From a bacterium (GTDB lineage: Bacteria; Patescibacteriota; Saccharimonadia; CAILAD01; BJGX01): DNA of 55,595 nt. A model generated the notes under the pieces. The model had not been told where the DNA came from, did no database searches, and was given only the letters and a program-made list of their open reading frames with translations. Location: contig JAKOQC010000083.1 in the NCBI GenBank assembly GCA_029778565.1, positions 1 to 55,595 on the forward strand. The letters are read 5' to 3'. The translations under genes were made by a program, and so were the position numbers. Each line of letters begins with the position of its first letter. Position 1 is the first letter of the stretch. Below are positions 27,588-37,534 of the stretch, piece after piece.

Positions 27588-28001
27588 ATGGACGAGGTAA
27601 CTACAGAAGTCTCGGTAGAAGAAGAAAAAACCCCACTTGAGGCAATTCATAATTTAATGCCCGAGATTCGCGATGCGCATAACAAGGTAAAAACGTTACG
27701 CGATCAGCTAAAAGACGTAATGGAACAAAACGACGAATATCGAGTAATTGCCGAGCAAATTAAAGAGCTCTCGGCAAAACGTCTTGAGGCCAAAAAAGCC
27801 CTTATGGACGACAAAGATTATCAAAAGGTAAGCGCCGATCTCGATGACGAACGAATAAAATTAAAAGATTTGCAAGAAATTCTCTCACATTACTTGGTAA
27901 GTTACTATCGCGACACCAACGAAACCAAAGTAACTGACGATTTAGGTGAAACTCGTCAGGTAGTATTGAGTGCCAAAATCGGTAAGGTAGAAGCCAAATA
28001 A
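27588..28001 (+). CDS. Hypothetical coiled-coil protein
   Basis: ATG preceded by ACGGAGGAAAACAAA; protein MDEVTTEVSVEEEKTPLEAIHNLMPEIRDAHNKVK... Confidence 0.65.
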   Translation: MDEVTTEVSVEEEKTPLEAIHNLMPEIRDAHNKVKTLRDQLKDVMEQNDEYRVIAEQIKELSAKRLEAKKALMDDKDYQKVSADLDDERIKLKDLQEILSHYLVSYYRDTNETKVTDDLGETRQVVLSAKIGKVEAK

Positions 28002-28014
28002 AAACACCTTATTG

Positions 28015-28479
28015 CTAAGGTGTTGAGTTGCTCGTAGTACTAGTTTGCTTATCGAGCTGCCAAATAAGTTGCTGCAAACCATCTGGCTCATCGAATGCCA
28101 CCAGGGCAATGCGAAAGTCTTCTTGGTTTGCACCACGTACTTCGGTAGCTAATTCTGTGGCAGAATCGATATGATCGAGAATATAATATTTGCCATCGTA
28201 GCGACTACCGCTGCGCTGAATGGCTAAATGTGGTCTATTATAAATTGCCGGCAAAAAAAATGGTGCTGGTAATAGCGCCTTAAGGTTATTCACATCCCGA
28301 TAATACACTAAATACTGCAAAACTTCGGTAATGCGAGTGAAGAAGCGGCTTACACTAATCAGAGTGTTCTGTTGGGCTTGACTATCTGCTTCCTCATAAG
28401 CCATCAGAAGAACTGAAACCCTAATTTTCCACCTATTTATCGCTTCATGATCGATCTGGGTTGGTACAGAATTTGTCAC
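28015..28479 (-). CDS. Hypothetical protein
   Basis: 154-aa ORF. Confidence 0.5.
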   Translation of the reverse strand: MTNSVPTQIDHEAINRWKIRVSVLLMAYEEADSQAQQNTLISVSRFFTRITEVLQYLVYYRDVNNLKALLPAPFFLPAIYNRPHLAIQRSGSRYDGKYYILDHIDSATELATEVRGANQEDFRIALVAFDEPDGLQQLIWQLDKQTSTTSNSTP

Positions 28480-28608
28480 GACTCCCCCTCACTAGCCATT
28501 GTTTTGTCGCGCAAATGACTGCAATATCATAACAAGTATCTTGCTATTTTGCAAAAGTTGTCTTATCTGCTTGAAATACCAGATATATTGTGCTACTATA
28601 GTCAAGTT

Positions 28609-28971
28609 ATGAAAGCCAAGATTCATCCTGAATATGTCGATACAAAGGTAACCTGCTTGGGTTGTGGTACTACTTTTGAAAGTAAAAGCACAATGCCAGA
28701 AATTACTGTAGATATTTGCTCGCAGTGTCATCCTTTTTATACCGGCAAGCAAAAACTTGTCGATACCGCCGGTCGTGTCGACCGTTTTAAGGCTGCTCGC
28801 GAAAAAGCCGAAGCGAAAAAAGAAGCCTTGGTTAAAAAAGGCCAAAAAGCACTTTCTAAGGCCGAAGCTGCTGCTATGCTCGAAGCTGATGCTCAAATTA
28901 CCTCAGAAAACACTACCGAAGTAGCAAAATCAGATGAGCCGAGCAAAAAACCGTCAACTGACGACAAATAA
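28609..28971 (+). CDS. rpmE: 50S ribosomal protein L31 with C-terminal Lys/Ala-rich extension
   Basis: [60 protein letters not shown]. Confidence 0.95.
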   Translation: MKAKIHPEYVDTKVTCLGCGTTFESKSTMPEITVDICSQCHPFYTGKQKLVDTAGRVDRFKAAREKAEAKKEALVKKGQKALSKAEAAAMLEADAQITSENTTEVAKSDEPSKKPSTDDK

Positions 28972-28986
28972 TTTTTCGACAACACC

Positions 28987-29016
28987 AAATACTGCTTTAT
29001 AATAGAAGCAGTATTT
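28987..29016 (+). promoter_or_regulatory. 11-bp inverted repeat whose loop carries TATAAT (candidate prfA promoter / rpmE terminator overlap)
   Basis: AAATACTGCTT-TATAATAG-AAGCAGTATTT; prfA starts at 29030. Confidence 0.6.
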
Positions 29017-29029
29017 TGGTATAAACCCT

Positions 29030-30091
29030 ATGATTGATGATACTACTATAAAACAGTTACAAGCCGATCTGGCCGCTATTGAGGACGAACTGGCCGACCC
29101 TGCTGTCTATGCCAGCCCACGCAGCGCCAAATTGGTAAATACTCAGCGCGAGTTAAAAGATAAACTCGAACTGTTTTTTGAGTTACAGAAAACGGAAGAT
29201 CAGCTAGCTCAAGCCAAAGAAATGCAGAACGATCCAGATATGAAAGAGTTGGCCCTGGCTGAGATTCCCGAGCTCGAGCGCAAACTCGAACAGCTAAGCG
29301 AGCAAGCCAAGGTAGCACTCTTACCAAAAGATCCAAATGATAGTAAAGACGCAATTATCGAAATTAGAGCTGGCGCTGGCGGTGACGAGTCGAGCTTGTT
29401 TGCCGGTGATTTACTGCGTATGTATTTACGCTTTTGCGAGCGACACGAGCTGAAGGCTCAGCTTCTTTCTGAAAGTCCAAATGACGTTGGCGGTTATAAA
29501 GAGGTAATCGTCGAAATATCTGGCAGTGATGCCTATGGCATATTAAAGTACGAATCTGGTGTACATAGAGTACAGCGCATCCCGGCTACCGAAAGTGCTG
29601 GACGTGTCCATACCAGCACGGCTACAGTGGCGGTATTACCCGAAGCCGAAGAAAACGAACTCGAAATTAATCCTAACGATTTGCGTATAGATGTGTTTCG
29701 AAGTGGTGGGCACGGCGGACAAAGTGTTAACACTACAGACAGTGCGGTACGCATTACCCATATTCCTACCGGCACCGTCGTTACCTGCCAAGATGAAAAG
29801 TCACAGCTAAAGAATAAATTAAAAGCTATGGGCGTACTACGTTCTCGCTTGTTGGCTGCCAAACAAGAAGAAGAAGCTAAACAACTTGGCGCCGCCCGTA
29901 AAAGTCAAATTGGTACCGGTGATCGTTCTGAAAAAATTCGAACATACAATTTTCCGCAAGACCGCATTACCGACCATCGAATTGGTTACACCACACATGG
30001 TATTGGCAAGGTGCTCGACGGCGAACTAGACGGAATACTTACCGCCCTACGCGAAGCCGAAGTTAGTAAAGCTCTAGAAAATCAACAATGA
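29030..30091 (+). CDS. prfA: Peptide chain release factor 1
   Basis: [41 protein letters not shown]. Confidence 0.97.
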   Translation: MIDDTTIKQLQADLAAIEDELADPAVYASPRSAKLVNTQRELKDKLELFFELQKTEDQLAQAKEMQNDPDMKELALAEIPELERKLEQLSEQAKVALLPKDPNDSKDAIIEIRAGAGGDESSLFAGDLLRMYLRFCERHELKAQLLSESPNDVGGYKEVIVEISGSDAYGILKYESGVHRVQRIPATESAGRVHTSTATVAVLPEAEENELEINPNDLRIDVFRSGGHGGQSVNTTDSAVRITHIPTGTVVTCQDEKSQLKNKLKAMGVLRSRLLAAKQEEEAKQLGAARKSQIGTGDRSEKIRTYNFPQDRITDHRIGYTTHGIGKVLDGELDGILTALREAEVSKALENQQ

Positions 30092-30906
30092 CAATTAGCG
30101 AAGCCTTGCAAACCGCTAGCAAGAAGTTTGGCCAAGCCGAAATCTCATCTTACCGGCTCGATGCCGAGCTGCTTTTGGCACATGCATTAGGCCATACTCG
30201 CGAATGGCTGCTAGCAAACGACCAGAAAACTCTTACTCCTGGTGAAACTCTACGCTTTAACCAGTACGTTTCACGCCGTCTCGATAGAGAACCGGTGTGC
30301 TATATTACCAACAAACTCGAATTTTATGGCATAGAATTTTATGTAGACAACCGGGTGCTTAGTCCGCGAGTAGAGACCGAGCTGGTTGCCGAGCAAGCTA
30401 TTGCAACCGCACCGAAGAATTCAAAACTAATTGATATTGGTACTGGCAGTGGGGCTATTGCAATTGCTATTGCTAAGAACCGACCCGATCTAAATATTAC
30501 CGCCACCGAGATCTCTACCGAGGCCATGCAGGTAGCAAAACGAAATGCCAAAAAAATCCTCGGTGCAGAACATAAGATTGAATTTATTAAAGCTGATGTT
30601 TGGGAAGGTGTTGATGGTGTGTACGATACAGTAGTTACAAACCTGCCGTATGTTTCTGAAGATTATAAACCCCGTATGAAGCCCGAGGTAGCCAAAGAAC
30701 CGGCCGTTGCACTATTTGGTGGTCCAGGTGACGGGCTCGACTTGTACCGACGATTTTATAAGCAATTACCAAAGCATATTAAAGTTGGCTCGCGAGTGTA
30801 CCACGAATCTGACCCGTGGCAACATGAAGCACTTACGAAGTTGGCAGCCACTGCCGGTCTTAAACCTATCTTAGAAGATTATCTGATACTCGGATTTCAA
30901 AAATAA
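30088..30906 (+). CDS. prmC: Release factor glutamine methyltransferase
   Basis: [20 protein letters not shown] and NLPYV; overlaps the prfA stop by 4 nt. Confidence 0.93.
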   Translation: MTISEALQTASKKFGQAEISSYRLDAELLLAHALGHTREWLLANDQKTLTPGETLRFNQYVSRRLDREPVCYITNKLEFYGIEFYVDNRVLSPRVETELVAEQAIATAPKNSKLIDIGTGSGAIAIAIAKNRPDLNITATEISTEAMQVAKRNAKKILGAEHKIEFIKADVWEGVDGVYDTVVTNLPYVSEDYKPRMKPEVAKEPAVALFGGPGDGLDLYRRFYKQLPKHIKVGSRVYHESDPWQHEALTKLAATAGLKPILEDYLILGFQK

Positions 30907-30908
30907 GC

Positions 30909-32069
30909 TTAATTACTTGGGTTTTCGGCTAGTTGTACTTTTACTTGCTGTTCTTTGCCATCTCGAAAGATAGTAAGAGTAACGGTATCGCCAACTTTAA
31001 ATTGATTCACCGCACTACTTAGGCTCGAGTTTTCATCAATTTTGATATTATTAACTTTTAAAATAATGTCGCCTTCGCGCAGACCAGCTTTCGCTGCTGG
31101 GCTCCCACCAATAACAGCAAGACTACTGCCGCTGCCGTGAATAAAGGCTCCATAGTTTACTCCCAAACCATTTTCTTGTGCAAAACTGGCAGTAATAGGA
31201 ATATAACGAACACCTAGGTAGGCGCGGACGAGCTTGCCCTTTTCTTGTAAGCTGGTAATATCGGCCTTAATGTCATTTACTGGAATAGCAAAACCAATAC
31301 CCTGACTACCCTGCCCGGCTACGGCGGTGTTCATGCCAATTACTTGACCATCGATATTTACCAATGGCCCACCAGAGTTACCGGGGTTAATTGCTGCATC
31401 GGTTTGGAACAAATTAGTTAGTCGCTCGGCTGCACCTTGGCCGTCACCCGCCGTAACAGGACGAGCTTTGCCCGATATTACACCGGTAGTAACAGTATTC
31501 TGAAACTGACCCAGAGCATTACCAATAGCAACCACAAAACTTCCTACTTCTACCTTGCTACTATCGCCCAGTGTAGCTGGTTGTAAACCACTGGCATCAA
31601 TCTTTAAAAAAGCAATGTCGTTGGTTGGATCGGTTGCGAGCAGCTTGGCATTTTTGTATTCTTTGCCATCAGACGTAATCACGTTAAAATTACCTCCATC
31701 GGCAACTACATGTTTGTTAGTAAGAATGAGACCATCACTAGAGAGAATAATTCCGGTACCGGCCGCCTCACCACTTGAGGTTCGACCAAAAATGTCCTGC
31801 TGAGTAACGTTTGAGGTAATAGACACCACCGATGGGCTTACTTTTTTGGCAATTTCAATAGTGGCATTTTGTTCGCTAACTACAATATTTTTACTTTGCG
31901 AAGTTGCGAGACGGCCACTAGGATGGTTTGTATTCCACCAAGAAATTCCATATGCGCCAAGCGCTCCGGCCACTAATGCGAGCAAGACAACGCCAAGCCA
32001 AACCCAAGGCGAAACAGTGGCCTTGGCCGGTGAGCTTACTGGTACAGATGAAGATTTGGTTTCTTTCAT
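30909..32069 (-). CDS. HtrA/DegP-like trypsin-like serine protease with PDZ domain
   Basis: LTNKHVVADG, TNDIAFLKID, NPGNSGGPLVNIDGQVIGMN, PDZ. Confidence 0.95.
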   Translation of the reverse strand: MKETKSSSVPVSSPAKATVSPWVWLGVVLLALVAGALGAYGISWWNTNHPSGRLATSQSKNIVVSEQNATIEIAKKVSPSVVSITSNVTQQDIFGRTSSGEAAGTGIILSSDGLILTNKHVVADGGNFNVITSDGKEYKNAKLLATDPTNDIAFLKIDASGLQPATLGDSSKVEVGSFVVAIGNALGQFQNTVTTGVISGKARPVTAGDGQGAAERLTNLFQTDAAINPGNSGGPLVNIDGQVIGMNTAVAGQGSQGIGFAIPVNDIKADITSLQEKGKLVRAYLGVRYIPITASFAQENGLGVNYGAFIHGSGSSLAVIGGSPAAKAGLREGDIILKVNNIKIDENSSLSSAVNQFKVGDTVTLTIFRDGKEQQVKVQLAENPSN

Positions 32070-32131
32070 ATCTAATAGTATATATGCTAATTTTTAAAAC
32101 TGAAAATTAGCTGAGATAATGATTAATAAAA

Positions 32132-32815
32132 TTAGACTACAATCGCCCACTTACTCAGTAGAATAAGAGCAATGAAGATAACCGCGGTAACGGCAATGTA
32201 TTCAATAATGAGTGCATTGCGCAGACTATGTTTTTTGTAGTGATAATAAATTCCACCAAATCCATAGGCCAAAGCAGCAATTGTTAGGGCAGCCTGACTT
32301 ACCAACAAATTAGTCTTGGGAACATGATAGAGATTTATCCAGCGACTAATTATCCAAAACAGCTCTACACACATCAATGCCCATAAACTCGATAGTAGCT
32401 GTGGTGTGGTAGAAAAATCGAGCAGCCAAGTAATAGCCACAAAGAATGTAAATAACCAGACAAGTAGCAATACTATAGCCACCGGCCAATGCCAAAACGC
32501 AATCAATAAACTCGCAAAACTCATGCCTAAAAAGACTAAGATTAATGAGAGGGTATTTTCTATTAACACATTTGGCTCTAAAGAAATATCTTGCCAAATT
32601 ACCACGCAATATCCACCAATAATAAGCATACTTAATACTACAAACCAGGCTATTGGAATAAGAAATAAGAGATGGACAGTGTAAATATAGCCAAAACTTA
32701 CCAGTAGCCATAAACACGGACGAATCGTCTTGGCCAAAACATAGGTTTGTTTTTTACTAATAAGAACCTTACGAAGTAGGAAGTAATTGAGAATGAATAT
32801 AATTGGCAGCAACAA
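32132..32815 (-). CDS. Polytopic membrane protein, hypothetical (reading frame continues upstream to about 32935)
   Basis: Multiple hydrophobic segments; the open frame extends upstream: LRDKLKRIELGSRDQRLIGFFSAVQLFIIIALLYYSTLQ. Confidence 0.6.
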   Translation of the reverse strand: MLLPIIFILNYFLLRKVLISKKQTYVLAKTIRPCLWLLVSFGYIYTVHLLFLIPIAWFVVLSMLIIGGYCVVIWQDISLEPNVLIENTLSLILVFLGMSFASLLIAFWHWPVAIVLLLVWLFTFFVAITWLLDFSTTPQLLSSLWALMCVELFWIISRWINLYHVPKTNLLVSQAALTIAALAYGFGGIYYHYKKHSLRNALIIEYIAVTAVIFIALILLSKWAIVV

Positions 32816-32930
32816 TACCTGAAGTGTTGAATAGTATAGTAAGGCAATAATAATAAATAGCTGAACAGCACTAAAAAACCCAATCAGACGCTGGTCGCGG
32901 CTGCCGAGTTCGATACGTTTTAACTTATCT

Positions 32931-34373
32931 CTAAGGTTTATAATTGGCTCCTACAATAATTGCTATATCAACATTTGGTGCCGGTGCCGTAGAAGGGTCA
33001 GCCGTAGTTGCAGTTACACCAAAACGTCGCTGCAGATATTGTAGCGTATATGGTTTCTTACCGCCAGTGTAGTCAATAATCTGGCTGGTTTTGTGAGTGG
33101 TAGTATCTGCCGGAATTACACTAGCTATAGTATAACCATAGGTTTTTAATAGATCGGCCGTGGCTTGTCCGCGAGTGGGTATGGTAGTTCCGTTTTCTAT
33201 CGCCAAATTGGCTGCTTCGGCCTTAATATAGCCATCGACAAATAGCTGGCGCACATAGGCTTGAATAGCCGAGTAATTATTTAGCCCAGCTGATGGAATT
33301 ACCACACTGGCATCTCCTACCATAGCTGTCTTTACCAGACCATTATTACTATTATCTAAGACAGTATTAGTAATCTTAGCAGGGTCAACTCCCTTAGCAA
33401 TTTCGGCTAGTCTTTCTATCTCGTTTAGCTGTAAATCGGTACGCACATTATTACCAACAATCTGCAATACATCATTAATTTTGGCTGGGTTCGAAAAGAA
33501 ACTTAAATTAGACGCTTTTTGGCGTAAAGCCACCAGTATGTCTTGTTGCCTGCGCGCTCGACCAAAATCATCACCACAATCACCCTTGCGACAACGGACG
33601 TATTTGAGTGCAGCGCTGCCGTTAAAGTGCTGCGGGCCAGCCATAATAGAATACCCACAGCTTAAGCTCTCATTTTTCTCACAAGGGTATTCTGGGTCGA
33701 CCAACGTTTTGGGTACCACTACATCTACACCACCTACTGTATCAACAGCCTGTTTCAGCCCCGAAAAATCGACGCGGATAAAATAATGAATAGGAATACC
33801 GAGTACTTGGCTAACTGTTTGCTTGGCAACTTCTGGCCCACTATCTTTTTTTCTCTGCTCGCCATAATAATAGGCTGTGTTAATCTTTACCATACTGCCA
33901 TACACTTTTACATATAGGTCTCGTGGTAAGCTGAGCATGGCGACGTCTTTAGTTTTGGGATCATAACTTGCCACCAATATGGTATCGGTAAGACTTTCGC
34001 CAGCATGCCCGGGGTCGCCAATACCTAGCAGTAAAATATTAACTCGGCCATCGCCTTCGCCTTTTAACTTCTCTGGAGCAACTGGTGCCGATTGTAATCC
34101 CTGCGCAGTTTCTCCACTATTCTTTTGAATAACTTTATGTATTTGCGCGTATGTTCGATACGCAAAGTATCCGCCTACTACCCCAAGTACCAGCAGGATT
34201 ACCAAAACAATCCAAGGCCACTTACGACGTTTTTTGCGCTTCTTATTTGGAGTATCTAATTTTTGCTGCATAAACTCTGGCATCTCGTCTGAAGACTCTG
34301 TGTGAGTGGTAGTATTGTGACTTTCGGAAGGCGTAAGATCGGTATTCTTTTTGGGTGTGTTGCCGTTGTTCAT
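32931..34373 (-). CDS. LytR-CpsA-Psr (LCP) family protein with C-terminal LytR_C-like domain
   Basis: VNILLLGIGDPGHAGESLTDTILVASYDPKTKDVAMLSLPRDLYV; RARRQQDILVALRQK. Confidence 0.93.
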   Translation of the reverse strand: MNNGNTPKKNTDLTPSESHNTTTHTESSDEMPEFMQQKLDTPNKKRKKRRKWPWIVLVILLVLGVVGGYFAYRTYAQIHKVIQKNSGETAQGLQSAPVAPEKLKGEGDGRVNILLLGIGDPGHAGESLTDTILVASYDPKTKDVAMLSLPRDLYVKVYGSMVKINTAYYYGEQRKKDSGPEVAKQTVSQVLGIPIHYFIRVDFSGLKQAVDTVGGVDVVVPKTLVDPEYPCEKNESLSCGYSIMAGPQHFNGSAALKYVRCRKGDCGDDFGRARRQQDILVALRQKASNLSFFSNPAKINDVLQIVGNNVRTDLQLNEIERLAEIAKGVDPAKITNTVLDNSNNGLVKTAMVGDASVVIPSAGLNNYSAIQAYVRQLFVDGYIKAEAANLAIENGTTIPTRGQATADLLKTYGYTIASVIPADTTTHKTSQIIDYTGGKKPYTLQYLQRRFGVTATTADPSTAPAPNVDIAIIVGANYKP

Positions 34374-34463
34374 AAGTCTTTATTATAGACTAGCCGACCA
34401 CGGATGCAAAAAGACGGCTATGTTTTGGTAATTTTTTAAAAAATCTGTCTATAATGGAAAGAT

Positions 34464-35348
34464 ATGAACCCAAATGATACACAGCCCGAGCACAACGAAG
34501 AGCCAGAAAGAGTCTATTTGTCTGAAGATGAATTGCCAAAACCAGGCGGGGTAGTAAAACCTCAGACCGAAGCCGAAAAAGCTGCCCAAGAAGCTGCCGC
34601 TGCACAGGCTGCCCGAGATAATGCCAAATACAATAAAGATATAGAGTCGCTGCATGCTCCTACTACCGACGACACAGCCGAAACCGAAGAGCCCAAAAAG
34701 AAACACTGGTGGCAATTTGGTGGCATATTTGGTGAATTGGCTATTTGGGGTGTAATTACTATTGCTATTGTTCTGATTATTCAAAATTTTATTTTTCAAG
34801 CCTTCTACGTTTCGGGTAGCTCGATGAACCCAGATTATCACAATAACGACTACCTTATAATCTCCAAGCTCCCTATTACCTGGTACGATATCGCCAAACT
34901 GTGGGGTACTAAAAATATGGACATTAAAAGAGGTGATGTACTTATCTTTCGCTATCCAAATGCCCCCGAAACATTCTTTATTAAGCGCGCCATTGCCCTG
35001 CCCGGCGAGCGAATTACCCTAAAGAATGGTGTATATACTATCTACAATAAAGAACATCCCGAAGGATTTGTACTAAAAGAAGATTATGTCGACCCGCAGT
35101 ATGTTACCGAGGGTGATATTGATGAGGTTATTGAGCAACAACACGTCTTTGTATCAGGAGACAATCGTAGCCCTGGCGGTAGTTTTGATAGTCGTGCCTG
35201 GGGTCAGCTCGACCAGAAATTTATTACTGGTTTTGCCAATGTACGCCTGCTACCTATTAATAGCTTCAAGCTAATTTTTAGACCAGATTATAATAATCCA
35301 AATACAAGCAATAACACCAGTACTCAGCCAGCAACAAACTCACAATAA
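34464..35348 (+). CDS. lepB: Signal peptidase I
   Basis: VSGSSMNPDYHNNDYLIISK; FIKRAIALPGERI; GDNRSPGGSFDSRAWG. Confidence 0.95.
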   Translation: MNPNDTQPEHNEEPERVYLSEDELPKPGGVVKPQTEAEKAAQEAAAAQAARDNAKYNKDIESLHAPTTDDTAETEEPKKKHWWQFGGIFGELAIWGVITIAIVLIIQNFIFQAFYVSGSSMNPDYHNNDYLIISKLPITWYDIAKLWGTKNMDIKRGDVLIFRYPNAPETFFIKRAIALPGERITLKNGVYTIYNKEHPEGFVLKEDYVDPQYVTEGDIDEVIEQQHVFVSGDNRSPGGSFDSRAWGQLDQKFITGFANVRLLPINSFKLIFRPDYNNPNTSNNTSTQPATNSQ

Positions 35349-35351
35349 TTG

Positions 35352-36254
35352 TTATTCTTCGCCAATAATTTGTTTATATATTCGACCGAGTTCTTCGTCG
35401 CTATAATATTCTATCTGTAGTTTGCCACCTTTGGCGGTGCGGAGTAAGTCTACCTTGGTACCTAAATATTTCCCAAGGTCTTTGGTTATTTGCGTTTGTT
35501 GTGCTTTAGCTTCGCGAACTTTGCTGCGTTTAATTTCTACACCACCCTTAAAGTCACGGGCTGCCTCTTCGGTAGCGCGGACGGTTAGGTCGTGCTTTAT
35601 AATATATGCTAAGAATGTGTCTTGTGCCTCTACCGGCAATGCAAGTAGCTGTCGGGCATGGCCTTCGGTAATCTTACCTTCTTGCAAAGCCTGTTTGCCC
35701 TTAGGGGTAAGTTTGAGTAAGCGAATAGAGTTAGTAATGGTAGATTCAGCCTTGCCAACTGAAGCACCAATCTTGGCGTGGGTCATATTAAACTGATCGA
35801 CCAATTTAGAATAGGCTACCGAAAGTTCGAGTGGTTTTAAATCTGAGCGCTGCACATTCTCGAGAATTGCAATTTCGAGCTGTTGTTGCTCGGTCATTGT
35901 TCGAACAACAGCTGGTACTTTTGTGAGACCAGCTAATTTAGCAGCTCGCAGACGACGTTCGCCAGCTATCAATTGATACCGCCAATCATTTTCAGCCGTT
36001 ACTACTAGAGGCTGGACAATACCATGTTTTTTTATACTCTCGGCTAATTGCTTTAGCTCGTCATCGTCAAATTGTGAGCGCGGCTGATGTGGATTGGTAT
36101 CGATTGCAGTAATATCTATTTCATTCACATTACCAGAGTTTAGCTTGGCAGCCGCTGGCAAACTCTCACTAGCAAAGTCATCAATATGTTCTATTTCGGT
36201 AGGGATAAGAGCATCAAGACCTTTCCCTAATCGATTATTATTTTGTGCTGACAC
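35352..36254 (-). CDS. parB: Chromosome partitioning protein ParB
   Basis: NPHQPRSQFDDDELKQLAESIKKHGIVQPLVV...AGERRLRAAKLAGL; HTH region. Confidence 0.96.
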   Translation of the reverse strand: MSAQNNNRLGKGLDALIPTEIEHIDDFASESLPAAAKLNSGNVNEIDITAIDTNPHQPRSQFDDDELKQLAESIKKHGIVQPLVVTAENDWRYQLIAGERRLRAAKLAGLTKVPAVVRTMTEQQQLEIAILENVQRSDLKPLELSVAYSKLVDQFNMTHAKIGASVGKAESTITNSIRLLKLTPKGKQALQEGKITEGHARQLLALPVEAQDTFLAYIIKHDLTVRATEEAARDFKGGVEIKRSKVREAKAQQTQITKDLGKYLGTKVDLLRTAKGGKLQIEYYSDEELGRIYKQIIGEE

Positions 36255-37002
36255 GATTTGCTATCTCCTTACTCAAACGTTTATAGGCCAGTGCGCCCCG
36301 GCAAAACCGGTCGTAATATACTATTGGTTTGCCATGACTGGGTGCTTCAGCCAATCGTATATTGCGAGGTACTCTGTTGTCAAATACCAGACTACCGAAG
36401 TGTTTTTTTAGTTCATTGGTAACTTGCCCACCCAAGCTGGTGCGTCCATCATACATAGTAACCACAACTCCTAAAATATGCAGTTTAGGATTAAGCATTT
36501 GCCGAACTCGCTTAACCGTTTGTAAAAGTTGACCCAACCCCTCGAGAGCATAATATTCTGCCTGCACTGGTATTAAGAGTGAATCGGCTGCCACCAGGCC
36601 ATTTAATGTAAGTAGCCCAAGCGAAGGTGGACAGTCAATAAATATATAATCGTAGTCTAGCTTTTGTAGAATAGTTTGCAGGCCATATTCACGCCGTTGC
36701 CGAGCAGCCAACTCTACTTCGGCAGCTGCCAGACTAGAGGTAGTTGGCAAAATAGAGAGATTTTTAAACTTAGTCTGTACAATTACACTGGCTGGATCTA
36801 CCCCACCAATTAGTACTTCGTACAAGCCGTGTTGCAGGGTGGATTTGTCTAACCCAAGGCCACTACTTGTATTGCCCTGGGGGTCGAGATCGCACAATAA
36901 AACGCGGGCACCATTTTTGGCTAAATAGGCCGCCACATTAATAGTTGTGGTGGTCTTACCAACTCCGCCTTTTTGATTAGCAACAGCAATTATGTGACTC
37001 AA
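36238..37002 (-). CDS. parA: Chromosome partitioning ATPase ParA/Soj
   Basis: IAVANQKGGVGKTTTTINVAAYLAKNGARVLLCDLDPQGN. Confidence 0.97.
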   Translation of the reverse strand: MSHIIAVANQKGGVGKTTTTINVAAYLAKNGARVLLCDLDPQGNTSSGLGLDKSTLQHGLYEVLIGGVDPASVIVQTKFKNLSILPTTSSLAAAEVELAARQRREYGLQTILQKLDYDYIFIDCPPSLGLLTLNGLVAADSLLIPVQAEYYALEGLGQLLQTVKRVRQMLNPKLHILGVVVTMYDGRTSLGGQVTNELKKHFGSLVFDNRVPRNIRLAEAPSHGKPIVYYDRFCRGALAYKRLSKEIANRVSTK

Positions 37003-37178
37003 CTTTCCCTCCTACATTGTCTTGCTAGTATAGCATATTTCGGCTATGGTTTTTAGATAGAAAGAATGAAGTCAACCCGTCTGTAAGCCTCGGGTAAAAA
37101 CCCTTTACAGGTTAGTAACTTTCTGCTACAATCAATAACTATCACTTAGGTATAACGAAAGAAAATTATACAAACATT

Positions 37179-37487
37179 ATGAAAGCAGTTATCGAAACCG
37201 GATCGAAACAATATATTGTAGAAAAAGGCCAAACTTTAGAGGTCGAGCTTTTGCATAACGAAAAACCAACTATAGAGTTTAAGCCTCTCTTACTTATTGA
37301 TGGGGAGAACATTACTGTTGGTAAGCCAGTTGTGGATGGCGCATTGGTAACCGCAGAGGTAGCAGCCGAAGTAAAGAAGGGCCAAAAAGTTACTGTCTTA
37401 CACTACAAACCCAAAAAACGTCAAAGTGTTAAGACTGGTCATCGCCAAAAATACTCGGTTATTACCATTAAAGACATTAAAGCCTAA
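37179..37487 (+). CDS. rplU: 50S ribosomal protein L21
   Basis: MKAVIETGSKQYIVEKGQTLEVE...KKRQSVKTGHRQKYSVITIKDI. Confidence 0.96.
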   Translation: MKAVIETGSKQYIVEKGQTLEVELLHNEKPTIEFKPLLLIDGENITVGKPVVDGALVTAEVAAEVKKGQKVTVLHYKPKKRQSVKTGHRQKYSVITIKDIKA

Positions 37488-37499
37488 AATACATAATCT

Positions 37500-37533
37500 A
37501 AAAAAACCACTCTATTGCATGAGTGGTTTTTAT
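37500..37533 (+). terminator. Intrinsic terminator after rplU
   Basis: AAAACCACTC-TATTGCAT-GAGTGGTTTTT. Confidence 0.75.
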
Positions 37534-37534
37534 C

